Assembly (NCBI RefSeq): GCF_038967635.1
Contig: NZ_CP152413.1
Location: forward strand, 5,212,001-5,276,000
Direction of reading: 5' to 3'
Source: Bradyrhizobium sp. B124
GTDB lineage: Bacteria; Pseudomonadota; Alphaproteobacteria; Rhizobiales; Xanthobacteraceae
DNA length: 64,000 nt
The position numbers and the translations under genes were made by a program. The notes beneath the pieces were generated by a model. That model was given only the letters and a program-made list of their open reading frames with translations. It was not told the DNA's origin and ran no database searches. Shown piece by piece: positions 1-8,797 of the stretch. Each line of letters begins with the position of its first letter. Within the stretch, counting starts at the first letter, position 1.

Positions 1-338
1 TGTACGGACTTTCACTGGCAGTTCGCTTCACATCAGCAACCGGTGATGAGGTGGAAATTCCGCCGCAGTCACTGCAGCACCCCAATCCAGGGATGTCCAT
101 CGTGACAAGGGACAGCGCCCAACTCCCCTACGCTGAATGGATTCCGAGCACCCCTCGGCCAATCTTGCTGCGCAGCGAATATCCGCGGCGAACACCGCCG
201 GTCGCAGGCTGTCTCTCGCCCTAGACTACCGATTTCGTCTCACGTCTTCGCGCCATCATTGTCTGCAGAACGCTTGCCGCAAAAGCGGCGACGATGGCGC
301 GCGCATGCCCGGAAGAACCGAACCACAGGAGTAGTCAC
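1..338. other. Leading non-coding stretch upstream of the first operon
   Basis: No convincing gene is visible. The only open frame (137-334) has no ribosome site, an Arg/Ser-rich composition typical of a shadow frame, and it runs into the real start of the next gene. The stretch presumably holds the promoter of the nine-gene operon that follows, but I cannot point to a clear -35/-10 pair. Confidence 0.5.
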
Positions 339-1541
339 ATGAGACTCGTCATCATCGGCGCCGGCTTCGCCGGCATGTATGCCGCACTTTCCGCCGCCCG
401 CCTGCGCGATATCCACGGCGTTTCGTCCGATACGTTTGAGATCGTGCTGGTCGCGCCGGAGCCCGCACTCGTGATTCGTCCGCGGCTCTATGAATCGAAG
501 CCAGAGACCCTGACAGCGCCGCTCTCGGATGTGCTGAACGCCATCGACGTCACCTATATGCGGGGCAGCGCGGGGACGGTCGCCACGAAGTCCCGCACCG
601 TAACCATTGCGACCGCAACGGGCACTAATGAGCTCTCCTACGACCGTCTGGTCGTGGCCACCGGCAGCCGGCTGTTCCGACCGGACATTCCCGGCCTTTC
701 CGCGCACGGTTTCAGCGTTGATCAGCTCGACGATGCCATTGCGCTCGACAAGCATCTGCATGGCCTGGCAGGCCGGCCGGCAAGCAGCGGACGCGATACC
801 GTGGTCGTTGCCGGCGGCGGTTTCACCGGCATCGAGGCTGCTACCGAGATGCCGGCGCGACTACGTGCGATCCTCGGCAAGGATGCCAAGCCGCGCATCA
901 TCATCGTCGAAAGGAACGCCGCGGTCGCACCGAACATGGGCTCGGATTCTCGTCCGGTCATTGAGGACGCACTGCGCAAGCTGGGGATCGAAACGCGGGT
1001 CGCTACCGGCGTCGCATCGCTCGACGAAGGCGGTGTCACGCTGTCCGACGGTGAGCGCATTGAAGCGGCGACCGTGGTTTGGGCGGCGGGCATCCGTGCC
1101 GCTCCGCTAGCCGCGGAGATTCCGGGCGAGCGTGACAGGTTCGGCCGACTGCTGGTCGATCGTGACTTGCGCGTTCCGGGGGTGGCTGGCGTCTTTGCCA
1201 CCGGCGACGCCGCACGTGCGGCATGCGACGATGCCGGCAACTACGCACTGATGTCGTGCCAGCATGCGACCCGCATGGGCGCCTTTGCCGGCCACAACGC
1301 CGCCGCCGAGCTGCTGGGCAAGCCGACCAAACCTTATCACCAGAAAGTCTACGTCACCTGTCTCGACCTTGGCGAGGCTGGCGCGCTGTTCACGCGCGGA
1401 TGGGAGCGCAAGCTCGAAATCGTCGGCGATGACGCCAAGAAGACCAAGCGCGAGATCAACACCGTCTGGATCTATCCGCCGAAAGCCGATCGCGCTGCAG
1501 CTCTCGCTTCAGCAGATCCGGAACAGGTAGTGAATCTCTAG
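339..1541 (+). CDS. NAD(P)/FAD-dependent oxidoreductase, NDH-2-like
   Basis: Pyridine nucleotide-disulphide oxidoreductase fold protein of 400 residues, related to type II NADH dehydrogenases, which pass electrons from NADH to quinone without pumping protons. The FAD-binding GAGFAG motif is at residues 7-12, a second Rossmann motif GGGFTG (NADH) near 159-164, and the FAD-contacting ATGD motif near 287-290. The ATG at 339 is preferred over an upstream in-frame start at 294 because AGGAG lies at 327-331 and the FAD motif must be near the N-terminus. No obvious C-terminal membrane helix is seen, so any membrane link would be peripheral. It is the first gene of a nine-gene collinear cluster. Electron acceptor is inferred from family only. 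Confidence 0.85.
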   Translation: MRLVIIGAGFAGMYAALSAARLRDIHGVSSDTFEIVLVAPEPALVIRPRLYESKPETLTAPLSDVLNAIDVTYMRGSAGTVATKSRTVTIATATGTNELSYDRLVVATGSRLFRPDIPGLSAHGFSVDQLDDAIALDKHLHGLAGRPASSGRDTVVVAGGGFTGIEAATEMPARLRAILGKDAKPRIIIVERNAAVAPNMGSDSRPVIEDALRKLGIETRVATGVASLDEGGVTLSDGERIEAATVVWAAGIRAAPLAAEIPGERDRFGRLLVDRDLRVPGVAGVFATGDAARAACDDAGNYALMSCQHATRMGAFAGHNAAAELLGKPTKPYHQKVYVTCLDLGEAGALFTRGWERKLEIVGDDAKKTKREINTVWIYPPKADRAAALASADPEQVVNL

Positions 1542-1634
1542 TTGCCTCAAGCGAAGACGGCCGCGCTCCTCGACGTGCGCGGTCTGCTCAAGCACCACCC
1601 GACGTGAAACTTCACCACGAAGCAGGAGACCACA

Positions 1635-2576
1635 ATGACTGTGAAACAGATGACCAAACCCGTCCCAGGCAACCCCTCACATTCTGGCACGACTGAGCCT
1701 GAAGAACTGGTGCCGTCGCGTTACGCACTGAAGGTCGGCGAGATCGAGGTACTCGTCGTCAGCGATGGGGTGCTCCCACTCCCGGCCACGATGCTGGCAC
1801 ATAACGTCGCCTCATCGGTTCGAAATGCCTGGCTGGATGATATGTTCCTGCCGTCAGACGCTTTCGACTGGGCGCTCAATGCGGTCGTCGTGCGCAGCGG
1901 CGGCAAGACCATCCTCATCGACGCCGGCCTCGGATCCGACCCGAATCTGCACCTGCCACGGGCCGGTCAGTTGATCCGGCGCCTTGAGGCCATGGGCATC
2001 GATCTCACGTCCGTGACCGACGTGGTGCTGACCCACATGCACATGGACCATATCGGCGGCTTGCTTGCCGACGGCATCAAGGAGCGGCTGCGTCCGGACT
2101 TGCAGATCCACGTGGCGGCCGCTGAGGTTAGGTTCTGGGAGGCGCCCGATTTCTCCCGCACCGCCATGCCGCAGGGATTCCCGGACGCGCTTCGCGCCAC
2201 TGCCAGGCGCTTCGCGCAGGAATACCGCGACCAGCTCCGGCAATTCGACAACGAGCACGAGGTGGCGCCAGGAGTTGTGGTGTCTCGTACGGGCGGCCAC
2301 ACACCCGGTCACAGCGTGGTTCGCGTGGCCTCCGGCGGAGAGCGGCTGATGTTCGCCGGCGACGCCGTGTTTTCGGTCGGGTTCGACCACCCCGACTGGC
2401 ACAACGGTTTCGAGCACGACCCCGAGGAAGCGACGCGGGTTCGCGTCCAACTGCTACGGGAGCTTGCCAAGACCGGCGAATTGCTGGTGGCCACTCACAT
2501 GCCGTTCCCGTCCATAGGCCGGGTCGCAGTCGATGGCGACGCCTTCCGCTTCGTGCCGGCCTTCTGGGACTACTGA
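1635..2576 (+). CDS. MBL-fold metallo-hydrolase
   Basis: 313-residue metallo-beta-lactamase fold hydrolase. The zinc-binding HxHxDH motif is intact as THMHMDH (residues 133-139), followed by the third metal histidine in GGHTPGHS (~220) and the bridging Asp in FAGDAVF (~240). Proteins of this layout include lactonases and aryl-ester type hydrolases; the substrate cannot be read from the sequence. The start has a good site (CAGGAG, 1623-1628). It lies 93 bp after the flavoprotein and 118 bp before the patatin gene, on the same strand, and probably shares their transcript. No signal peptide is seen, so it is likely cytoplasmic. Confidence 0.85.
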   Translation: MTVKQMTKPVPGNPSHSGTTEPEELVPSRYALKVGEIEVLVVSDGVLPLPATMLAHNVASSVRNAWLDDMFLPSDAFDWALNAVVVRSGGKTILIDAGLGSDPNLHLPRAGQLIRRLEAMGIDLTSVTDVVLTHMHMDHIGGLLADGIKERLRPDLQIHVAAAEVRFWEAPDFSRTAMPQGFPDALRATARRFAQEYRDQLRQFDNEHEVAPGVVVSRTGGHTPGHSVVRVASGGERLMFAGDAVFSVGFDHPDWHNGFEHDPEEATRVRVQLLRELAKTGELLVATHMPFPSIGRVAVDGDAFRFVPAFWDY

Positions 2577-2694
2577 TCGCTGCTCGGCTTGCAGCGAAAC
2601 GAGGGCGCGAACGTCGCTGCGAAGACGCGTTCGCGCCCCGGCAAACAGGTCACGGAAGCGGCGGTTGATGCATTGGCTGCAACGGAGTTTGAAC

Positions 2695-3867
2695 ATGCTG
2701 AACGTGATGCGCGAGCGGACTAGCCAAGTACAGCAGACGAAGCCGCTGCCATACGACGTCGTCGCTCTGGTGCTGCAGGGCGGCGGCGCTCTGGGCGCCT
2801 ACCAGGCCGGGGTCTATGAAGGCCTCCATGAGGCCGGGATCCGGCCCAATTGGCTGGCTGGCATTTCGATCGGAGCGCTCAATGCCGCGATCATCGCAGG
2901 CGCCCCAGAAGCCGAACGAGTAACACGACTACGCGAGTTCTGGGAAACCATCTGCGCCTGCCCGGTAGAATGGCCCGCCGGCGAAGGGCTCGGCGACGCC
3001 CTGCCGTTTGCTTTCGATTTCCGCTCGATCCACAACGCGTTTGCAGCGATGAGGGCCTTGTTTCAAGGCCAACCCGGCTTCTTCAAGCCGCGCTTCCCCT
3101 CGCCGCTCTGGTCGCCCTTCGCAGGCGATGCCGCGACGAGCTTCTACGACACTACACCGTTGAAGCAGACGTTGGAGCGGCTGGTTGATTTTGATCGCCT
3201 GAACTCGGGCGAGATGCGCGTCAGCGTCGGTGCCGTCAACGTCCGCACTGGCAATCTGACGTATTTTGACACCGCCGAGCGCCGGCTGGGGCCGAAGCAT
3301 TTCATGGCGTCTGGCGCGTTGCCGCCCGGCTTCCCTGCCGTCGAGATCGACGGCGAGCATTATTGGGACGGCGGCGTGGTCTGGAACACGCCCCTTTCAC
3401 GCGTACTGACCAGCGAACCACGTGACACCCTGACATTTCAGGTCGATCTCTGGTCGGCCAAGGGTCGCGTTCCCAGCGACTTGATGGAGTTGTCGAGCCG
3501 GCAGAAGGACATTCAATATTCGAGCCGGACGCGCGCGATCACTGATCAGGTGCGGCGGATGCAGACGATGCGTCGGGCGTTGCAGCGCACGCTCGAACGC
3601 CTGCCGGCAAACGCAAGGCAGGATCCGGAAATCCGCGCGATCGCGGAAATGGCGCGCCATCGCGCCTACAACATCGTCCATCTGATCTACCAATCCAAGG
3701 TCTTCGAGAGCCAGTCAAAGGACTACGAGTTCGGCCGGAGTGCGATGCGCGCGCATTGGCAGAGCGGGCTTGACGACATCCGCCGCACGCTGGCCGACCC
3801 GCGTCGCCTCGACCCACCAAGCCATGAGCTCGGCATCGTCACCCATGATGTTCATCGTCCCGATTAA
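2695..3867 (+). CDS. Patatin-like phospholipase with DUF3734-type C-terminus
   Basis: Patatin-family serine acyl hydrolase of 390 residues. All catalytic parts are visible: the oxyanion loop GGGALGAY (residues 29-36), the nucleophile elbow GISIG with Ser58, and the DGG triad Asp near residue 225. The C-terminal half has the charged helical extension found in patatins annotated with DUF3734. The start at 2695 is chosen because ACGGAG lies just upstream (2682-2687) and the patatin fold begins soon after; an ATG at 2668 is an alternative, and the longer frame to 2533 overlaps the MBL gene. It probably hydrolyses lipid or polyester acyl chains in the cytoplasm. A 3-hydroxybutyrate dehydrogenase downstream makes a polyhydroxybutyrate link conceivable but unproven. 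Confidence 0.88.
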   Translation: MLNVMRERTSQVQQTKPLPYDVVALVLQGGGALGAYQAGVYEGLHEAGIRPNWLAGISIGALNAAIIAGAPEAERVTRLREFWETICACPVEWPAGEGLGDALPFAFDFRSIHNAFAAMRALFQGQPGFFKPRFPSPLWSPFAGDAATSFYDTTPLKQTLERLVDFDRLNSGEMRVSVGAVNVRTGNLTYFDTAERRLGPKHFMASGALPPGFPAVEIDGEHYWDGGVVWNTPLSRVLTSEPRDTLTFQVDLWSAKGRVPSDLMELSSRQKDIQYSSRTRAITDQVRRMQTMRRALQRTLERLPANARQDPEIRAIAEMARHRAYNIVHLIYQSKVFESQSKDYEFGRSAMRAHWQSGLDDIRRTLADPRRLDPPSHELGIVTHDVHRPD

Positions 3868-3901
3868 CCTTCCGTGCTTCCTGCAGACATCGGAGAAAGT
3901 C

Positions 3902-5050
3902 ATGTCCACCCTCACCTACGCTCCCGAACAAAACACCAAGACCGGCCTTCGCACGTCCAGGCAGGCAGTCAGGCGGTCGGCGATCGCCTTCGCCGCAATA
4001 CTCGGCGTCGCCGGCGCGGCCGCTTTCGCCCGCTACTACATCACGACCGGCCGCTATTTGCAGACGACCGACGATGCTTATGTGAAGGCTGACTCCACGA
4101 TCATCGCTCCGAAGGTTTCCGGCTACATCTCCGATGTGCTGGTTGCCGACAACCAGCCGGTGAAGGCTGGCCAACTCCTTGCGCGGATAGACGATCGCGA
4201 TTTCAAGACCGCGGTGGATCAGGCCAAGGCTGACGTCGCCGCCTCCGCGGCCGCCATCCGTAACCTCGACGCGCAGATCGAATTGCAGCAGCCGATCATT
4301 CAACAACAGGCCGCCCAGGTCGATGCGGCCGAAGCCAATCTGAAATTCGCACAGCAGGAGCGTGCCCGCTACGACGACCTCATGAAGACGGGCGCAGGCA
4401 CAATTCAGCGCGCTCAGCAGACCGACGCGGCGTTGCGGGCGCAGACTGCGCAGCTGCAGCAGGGCAACGCCGGATTGTCCGCGGCCAACAAGACCGTCGA
4501 GGTGCTCTCAACCCGGCGTGCACAGGCCGTCGCGCAACTCGAACACGCTCGCGCGCTTGAGCAGCAGGCCGCGTTGAACCTGTCCTACACGCGAATCACC
4601 GCGCCCGTCGATGGCACCATCGGTGCACGCACACTTCGGGTCGGGCAATATGTGCAGGCAGGTACGCAGCTGATGGCCGTCGTCCCCCTCGATCAGGTCT
4701 ACGTGGTCGCTAACTTCAAGGAGACGCAGCTCACCTATGTGCGCAATGGCCAGCCCGTCGAACTGCGCGTCGATAGCTTCCATGCGACCAGGCTGAAGGG
4801 GCATGTCGACAGCTTGTCGCCGGCGAGCGGCCTGGAGTTCGCATTGCTTCCGCCGGACAACGCCACCGGTAACTTCACCAAGATCGTGCAGCGCGTCCCG
4901 GTCAAGATCGTGCTCGACGATCGAGGCCTGAGCGGTCTGCTACGTCCCGGAATGTCGGCGGTACCAACCGTCAACACCAAATCGACTGTTGTCACGGAGG
5001 GCGAAGCCGCGGGCCAACTGGCCTCGCGTGGCGGCGCCCCCCGCAGTTGA
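3902..5050 (+). CDS. HlyD/EmrA-family membrane fusion protein
   Basis: Periplasmic adaptor subunit (382 residues) of a tripartite efflux system. A single N-terminal membrane helix lies at about residues 25-47, followed by the split lipoyl domain (around TDDAYVKAD and DNQPVKAGQLLARID), a long Ala/Gln-rich alpha-hairpin rich in QQ pairs, and the beta-barrel half (YTRITAPVDGTIG onward). The TTDDAYV signature is typical of EmrA-type adaptors. ATG at 3902 has GGAGAAAG upstream; the longer frame from 3740 overlaps the patatin gene and is rejected. It sits 36 bp before a DHA2 transporter, the usual partner. Confidence 0.9.
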   Translation: MSTLTYAPEQNTKTGLRTSRQAVRRSAIAFAAILGVAGAAAFARYYITTGRYLQTTDDAYVKADSTIIAPKVSGYISDVLVADNQPVKAGQLLARIDDRDFKTAVDQAKADVAASAAAIRNLDAQIELQQPIIQQQAAQVDAAEANLKFAQQERARYDDLMKTGAGTIQRAQQTDAALRAQTAQLQQGNAGLSAANKTVEVLSTRRAQAVAQLEHARALEQQAALNLSYTRITAPVDGTIGARTLRVGQYVQAGTQLMAVVPLDQVYVVANFKETQLTYVRNGQPVELRVDSFHATRLKGHVDSLSPASGLEFALLPPDNATGNFTKIVQRVPVKIVLDDRGLSGLLRPGMSAVPTVNTKSTVVTEGEAAGQLASRGGAPRS

Positions 5051-5086
5051 GCAAACGCATTCTCCGACGCGTCCGAGGAGACAACC

Positions 5087-6706
5087 ATGACCACGCGGCA
5101 AACCACCGCCGACGGCATTCCGGCCAGCGAACATCTGCCTTCATCCGCGGCGCCGGCGTCTCCCGTCGTCTCTGCGAAAACCTGGCTCGCAGTGACCGGG
5201 GCCACGCTCGGCGCATTCATGGCCGTGCTCAACATCCAGATCGTCAATGCCTCGCTTGCCGACATCCAGGGCGGCATTGGAGCAGGCCACGATGACGGCG
5301 GCTGGATCTCGACCTCATACCTGATTGCCGAGATCGTCGTGATCCCGCTGAGCGGCTGGCTTTCCCAGGTGTTCTCCGTGCGCATCTATCTGCTCGTTAA
5401 CGCGCTCCTGTTCCTCGTGTTCTCGGCGGCATGCGCGATGGCGCTAGACCTACCGCAAATGATCGCGTTACGGGCCGTGCAAGGCTTCACCGGTGGCGTG
5501 CTGATTCCGATGGCGTTCACGCTGATCATCACGCTCTTGCCGAAGGCAAAACAGCCGATCGGGCTCGCAATGTTCGCGATCTCCGCGACATTCGCGCCGG
5601 CAATCGGTCCAACCATCGGCGGCTATCTCACCGAGAATTTCGGGTGGCAATACGTCTTCTACGTCAACGTCGCGCCCGGGGCGGTGATGATCGCCATGCT
5701 TTACGTTTCGCTGGAAGCGAAGCCGATGAATCTGTCACTGCTGCGCGAGGGAGACTGGAGCGGCATCATCACGATGACGATCGGACTGGCGGCGCTCCAG
5801 ACCGTACTGGAAGAAGGCAACAAGGACGACTGGTTCGGTTCGCCCTTCATTGTGCGGCTCGCGGTGATCGCTGCGGTCGCACTGACGCTGTTCCTCGTGA
5901 TCGAGCTGACCACGAACAAGCCGTTGCTGAACCTGCGCATTCTGCTCCGTCGCAATTTCGGCTTCGGCGTGCTCGCGAACTTTCTGCTCGGCGTCGCGCT
6001 TTATGGCTCGGTCTATATCCTGCCAGTCTATCTGTCCCGTATCCAGGGCTACAATTCGGAGCAGATCGGTATGGTGCTCGCGTGGACCGGCTTGCCGCAG
6101 CTCCTGCTGATCCCGCTGGTGCCACAACTGATGAAACGCATCGACCCACGCCTCATCATCGGCATCGGCTTTGCGCTGTTCGCGGCCTCCAACTTCATGA
6201 ACATCTACATGACCAACGACTACGCTGCCGATCAGTTGTTCTGGCCGAACGTCGTCCGTGCGATCGGTCAGGCCTTGTGTTTCGCGCCGCTCTCTGCTGT
6301 CGCGACCTCCGGGATCGAGCAAGAGAACGCCGGATCTGCATCCGCCCTGTTCAATATGATGCGCAACCTTGGCGGCGCGATCGGGATCGCCGCACTACAG
6401 ACGCTGCTTACCAACCGCGAACAATTCCACTCCAATCTGCTTTCGCAGCAGGTCACGATGTTCGAGCAGGCGACCCGCGCTCGGCTCGATCAACTTACGC
6501 AGTATTTCATAAGCCATGGCGTCATCGACCGCGCCGACGCTATTCACCGTGCCTACGTCGCGATTGGGAAGATCATCCAGAAGCAAGCCTTTATCCTCGG
6601 CTTCAGCGACACGTTCTATCTGCTCGGCGTCTCGCAACTCATCGCTCTGGGCGCAGCGCTCATGCTCACCAGGCCCGACCGCCTCGACGGCGGCGGCGCC
6701 CACTGA
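5087..6706 (+). CDS. DHA2-family (EmrB-like) MFS efflux transporter
   Basis: 539-residue inner membrane drug:H+ antiporter with about 14 hydrophobic segments. The N-terminal segment contains the DHA2 signature region (TLGAFMAVLNIQIVNASLAD), followed by the SWIxTSYLIAE-like stretch (WISTSYLIAE) and the cytoplasmic-loop arginine region. GAGGAG lies directly upstream of the ATG. With the preceding adaptor it should form an EmrAB-like tripartite pump that exports small hydrophobic compounds or drugs; no outer membrane channel is encoded nearby. Substrate is unknown. Placement between hydrolases and dehydrogenases suggests export of a toxic substrate or product handled by the same operon. Confidence 0.92.
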   Translation: MTTRQTTADGIPASEHLPSSAAPASPVVSAKTWLAVTGATLGAFMAVLNIQIVNASLADIQGGIGAGHDDGGWISTSYLIAEIVVIPLSGWLSQVFSVRIYLLVNALLFLVFSAACAMALDLPQMIALRAVQGFTGGVLIPMAFTLIITLLPKAKQPIGLAMFAISATFAPAIGPTIGGYLTENFGWQYVFYVNVAPGAVMIAMLYVSLEAKPMNLSLLREGDWSGIITMTIGLAALQTVLEEGNKDDWFGSPFIVRLAVIAAVALTLFLVIELTTNKPLLNLRILLRRNFGFGVLANFLLGVALYGSVYILPVYLSRIQGYNSEQIGMVLAWTGLPQLLLIPLVPQLMKRIDPRLIIGIGFALFAASNFMNIYMTNDYAADQLFWPNVVRAIGQALCFAPLSAVATSGIEQENAGSASALFNMMRNLGGAIGIAALQTLLTNREQFHSNLLSQQVTMFEQATRARLDQLTQYFISHGVIDRADAIHRAYVAIGKIIQKQAFILGFSDTFYLLGVSQLIALGAALMLTRPDRLDGGGAH

Positions 6707-6737
6707 CGACCATCTTCAACCCCGAAGGAGAACGACC

Positions 6738-7202
6738 ATGAAGCCCCGCATGAATTTCTATCAGGCCGCACCCGAGACCATCAAAGCACTCACCGCTGTC
6801 GAAATCCAAATCCAGTCGTCTGGGCTCGAATTGTCGCTGATCGAGCTCGTCCGGACCCGCGCCTCGCAGATCAACGGTTGTGCCTTCTGCATCAACATGC
6901 ATACACAGGATGCACGCAAGCACGGCGAAGCAGAACAGCGGCTCTATCTTCTCGACGCCTGGCGGGAGGCTCCGCTCTATACTGATCGCGAACGCGCCGC
7001 GCTGGCCTGGACCGAGGCGCTGACCTTGATCGCCGAGACGCACGCGCCTGACGACGTCTACGAGGAGCTACGCAGGCACTTCTCCGAAGCCGAGGCGACG
7101 AACCTGACGATTCTGATCGGAACCATCAACGCCTGGAACCGGCTCTCGATAGCCTTTCGCGCGGTGCCGCCCGTGAAGGCAAAGCCTGCGACGGCTGCCT
7201 GA
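6738..7202 (+). CDS. Carboxymuconolactone decarboxylase / AhpD-like protein
   Basis: 154-residue all-alpha protein of the AhpD-like superfamily. The redox motif CAFCxxxH is complete (Cys48, Cys51, His55) in the standard context LIELVRTRASQINGCAFC, which argues for alkylhydroperoxidase-type thiol chemistry rather than lactone decarboxylation. The ATG at 6738 has AAGGAG at 6725-6730; the longer frame from 6516 overlaps the transporter and is a shadow. It lies 31 bp after the transporter and 32 bp before the dehydrogenase gene, so it is translated from the same transcript. Likely role: removal of organic peroxides or a related redox step in the operon's pathway. Confidence 0.87.
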   Translation: MKPRMNFYQAAPETIKALTAVEIQIQSSGLELSLIELVRTRASQINGCAFCINMHTQDARKHGEAEQRLYLLDAWREAPLYTDRERAALAWTEALTLIAETHAPDDVYEELRRHFSEAEATNLTILIGTINAWNRLSIAFRAVPPVKAKPATAA

Positions 7203-7234
7203 TTTTTCCGTCTCAATCAGCGAAAGGAATTCCC

Positions 7235-8017
7235 ATGTTGAAGGGAAAAGTCGCAATCGTCACCGGATCGACCAGCGGTATCGGACCGGGTATCGCGAAA
7301 GAATTGGCCCGGCTTGGTGCCGACCTGGTGTTGAACGGCTTCGGCGATACCGCGGAGATCGAGGCGATCCGTAGCGGTATCGGACGTGAGCACGGCGTGC
7401 GTGTCGTCTACGATGGCGCCGACATGGCAAAGGAGGAGGCCGTGCGCGGTTTGATCGCCGGGACGGTCGAGAAGTTCGGGCACCTCGACATCCTGGTGAA
7501 CAATGCCGGCATCCAGTTCACCGCGCCGGTGGAGGAATTTCCTGCGACGAAGTGGAATGCAATTCTCGCCATCAATCTGTCGGCCGCATTTCACGCCATT
7601 GCCGCTGCAGTTCCTCAGATGAGAAAACAACGTTGGGGGCGGATCGTCAACATCGCCTCGACCCACGGCCTCGTCGCGTCCACCCACAAGGCCGCCTACG
7701 TTGCGGCCAAGCATGGGCTGGTTGGCCTCACCAAGGTGGTCGGCCTGGAGACAGCCGGCAGCGGCGTCACCTGCAATGCGGTCTGCCCGGGCTGGGTGCG
7801 AACGCCGCTGGTCGAAAAGCAGATCAGCGACATCGCGGCGCGAAAGCAGATCGGTCAGAAGCAAGCCGCCGAGGAGATTCTGGCTGAGAAACAGCCGTCT
7901 CTGGATTTCGTCTCTCCCTCGCAGCTGGGCGGCACCGTGGCCTTCCTTTGCTCTCCGGCGGCAGACCAGATCACAGGTGCGGCGATCCCGGTCGACGGCG
8001 GCTGGACCGCACAATAA
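7235..8017 (+). CDS. bdhA: 3-hydroxybutyrate dehydrogenase (SDR)
   Basis: Classical short-chain dehydrogenase of 260 residues that interconverts D-3-hydroxybutyrate and acetoacetate with NAD. The cofactor motif TGSTSGIG is at residues 10-17, NNAGIQ follows, and the catalytic Tyr155-x-x-x-Lys159 is present in AAYVAAKHGLVG. Family-specific stretches of bacterial 3-hydroxybutyrate dehydrogenases are well kept: VLNGFGD, VNNAGIQ, ASTHGLVAS, CPGWVRTPLVEKQI and the ending DGGWTAQ. The ribosome site AAAGGAA (7221-7227) precedes the ATG. Being next to a patatin lipase is compatible with use of polyhydroxybutyrate-derived hydroxyacids, which is inference. Confidence 0.9.
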   Translation: MLKGKVAIVTGSTSGIGPGIAKELARLGADLVLNGFGDTAEIEAIRSGIGREHGVRVVYDGADMAKEEAVRGLIAGTVEKFGHLDILVNNAGIQFTAPVEEFPATKWNAILAINLSAAFHAIAAAVPQMRKQRWGRIVNIASTHGLVASTHKAAYVAAKHGLVGLTKVVGLETAGSGVTCNAVCPGWVRTPLVEKQISDIAARKQIGQKQAAEEILAEKQPSLDFVSPSQLGGTVAFLCSPAADQITGAAIPVDGGWTAQ

Positions 8018-8071
8018 CGAAGCGAGCGCCGCAACGGCGCCTGTCCCTAACAGAGAGCGTGGAGGCCTATC

Positions 8072-8782
8072 ATGGCTGCAGAGCAGAAAGTCGCTATCAT
8101 CACGGGCGCGTCGCAAGGTATCGGCGAAGCGCTTGTCAGGGCATATCGCGATCGCGATTATCGCGTCGTCGCGAACTCCCGCTCGATCAGGCCGTCGTCT
8201 GATCCGAGTATCCTGGCCGTTGCCGGCGATATCGCCGATGCCAAGACGGCAGAACGCATCGTGTCGCAGGCAATCGAACGCTTCGGCCGCATCGATACGC
8301 TGATCAATAATGTCGGCATCTTTATCGGGAAGCCATTCACCGAATACACGGTTGAAGATTACGCCAACATGCTGGCGATCAATCTCAACGGCTTTTTCCA
8401 TATCACCCGTCGCGCCGTCGCGGAAATGCTGAAGCGGCGAGCAGGGCACATCGTGCAGATCACCAGCAGCCTCGACGAGAACGCAAATAGCCAGGCGCCG
8501 TCGGCGCTGGCGGCCTTAACGAAGGGTGGTTTGAACGCCGCAACGAAGTCGCTCGCAGTCGAATATGCGAGCCGCGGTATCCGCGTCAATGCTGTGGCAC
8601 CTGGCGCGGTCAAGACGCCAATGCATGCGCCAGAAACGTACGACTTCCTTGCCAAGCTGCATCCTGTCGGACGGATGGGCGAAGTGCGCGACGTCGTCGA
8701 CGCGGTGATGTATCTCGAAGGCGCCAATTTCACCACCGGAGAGATCCTGCATGTCGACGGTGGACAGAGCGCCGGGCTCTAG
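8072..8782 (+). CDS. SDR-family protein lacking the catalytic tyrosine
   Basis: 236-residue short-chain dehydrogenase fold. The nucleotide motif TGASQGIG and the NNVG motif are intact and the C-terminal DGGQSAGL ending is normal. At the active site, the Lys is present (Lys151 in LTKGG), but the position four residues earlier, normally Tyr, is Ala147 (SALAALTKGG). The catalytic Ser region (ITSS) is present. So either an unusual SDR subgroup with altered chemistry or a non-catalytic binding protein is expected. GTGGAGG lies just upstream of the ATG. It sits between bdhA (54 bp) and the exporter (15 bp). Confidence 0.85.
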   Translation: MAAEQKVAIITGASQGIGEALVRAYRDRDYRVVANSRSIRPSSDPSILAVAGDIADAKTAERIVSQAIERFGRIDTLINNVGIFIGKPFTEYTVEDYANMLAINLNGFFHITRRAVAEMLKRRAGHIVQITSSLDENANSQAPSALAALTKGGLNAATKSLAVEYASRGIRVNAVAPGAVKTPMHAPETYDFLAKLHPVGRMGEVRDVVDAVMYLEGANFTTGEILHVDGGQSAGL

Positions 8783-8797
8783 GGCAGGAGCATTGTC

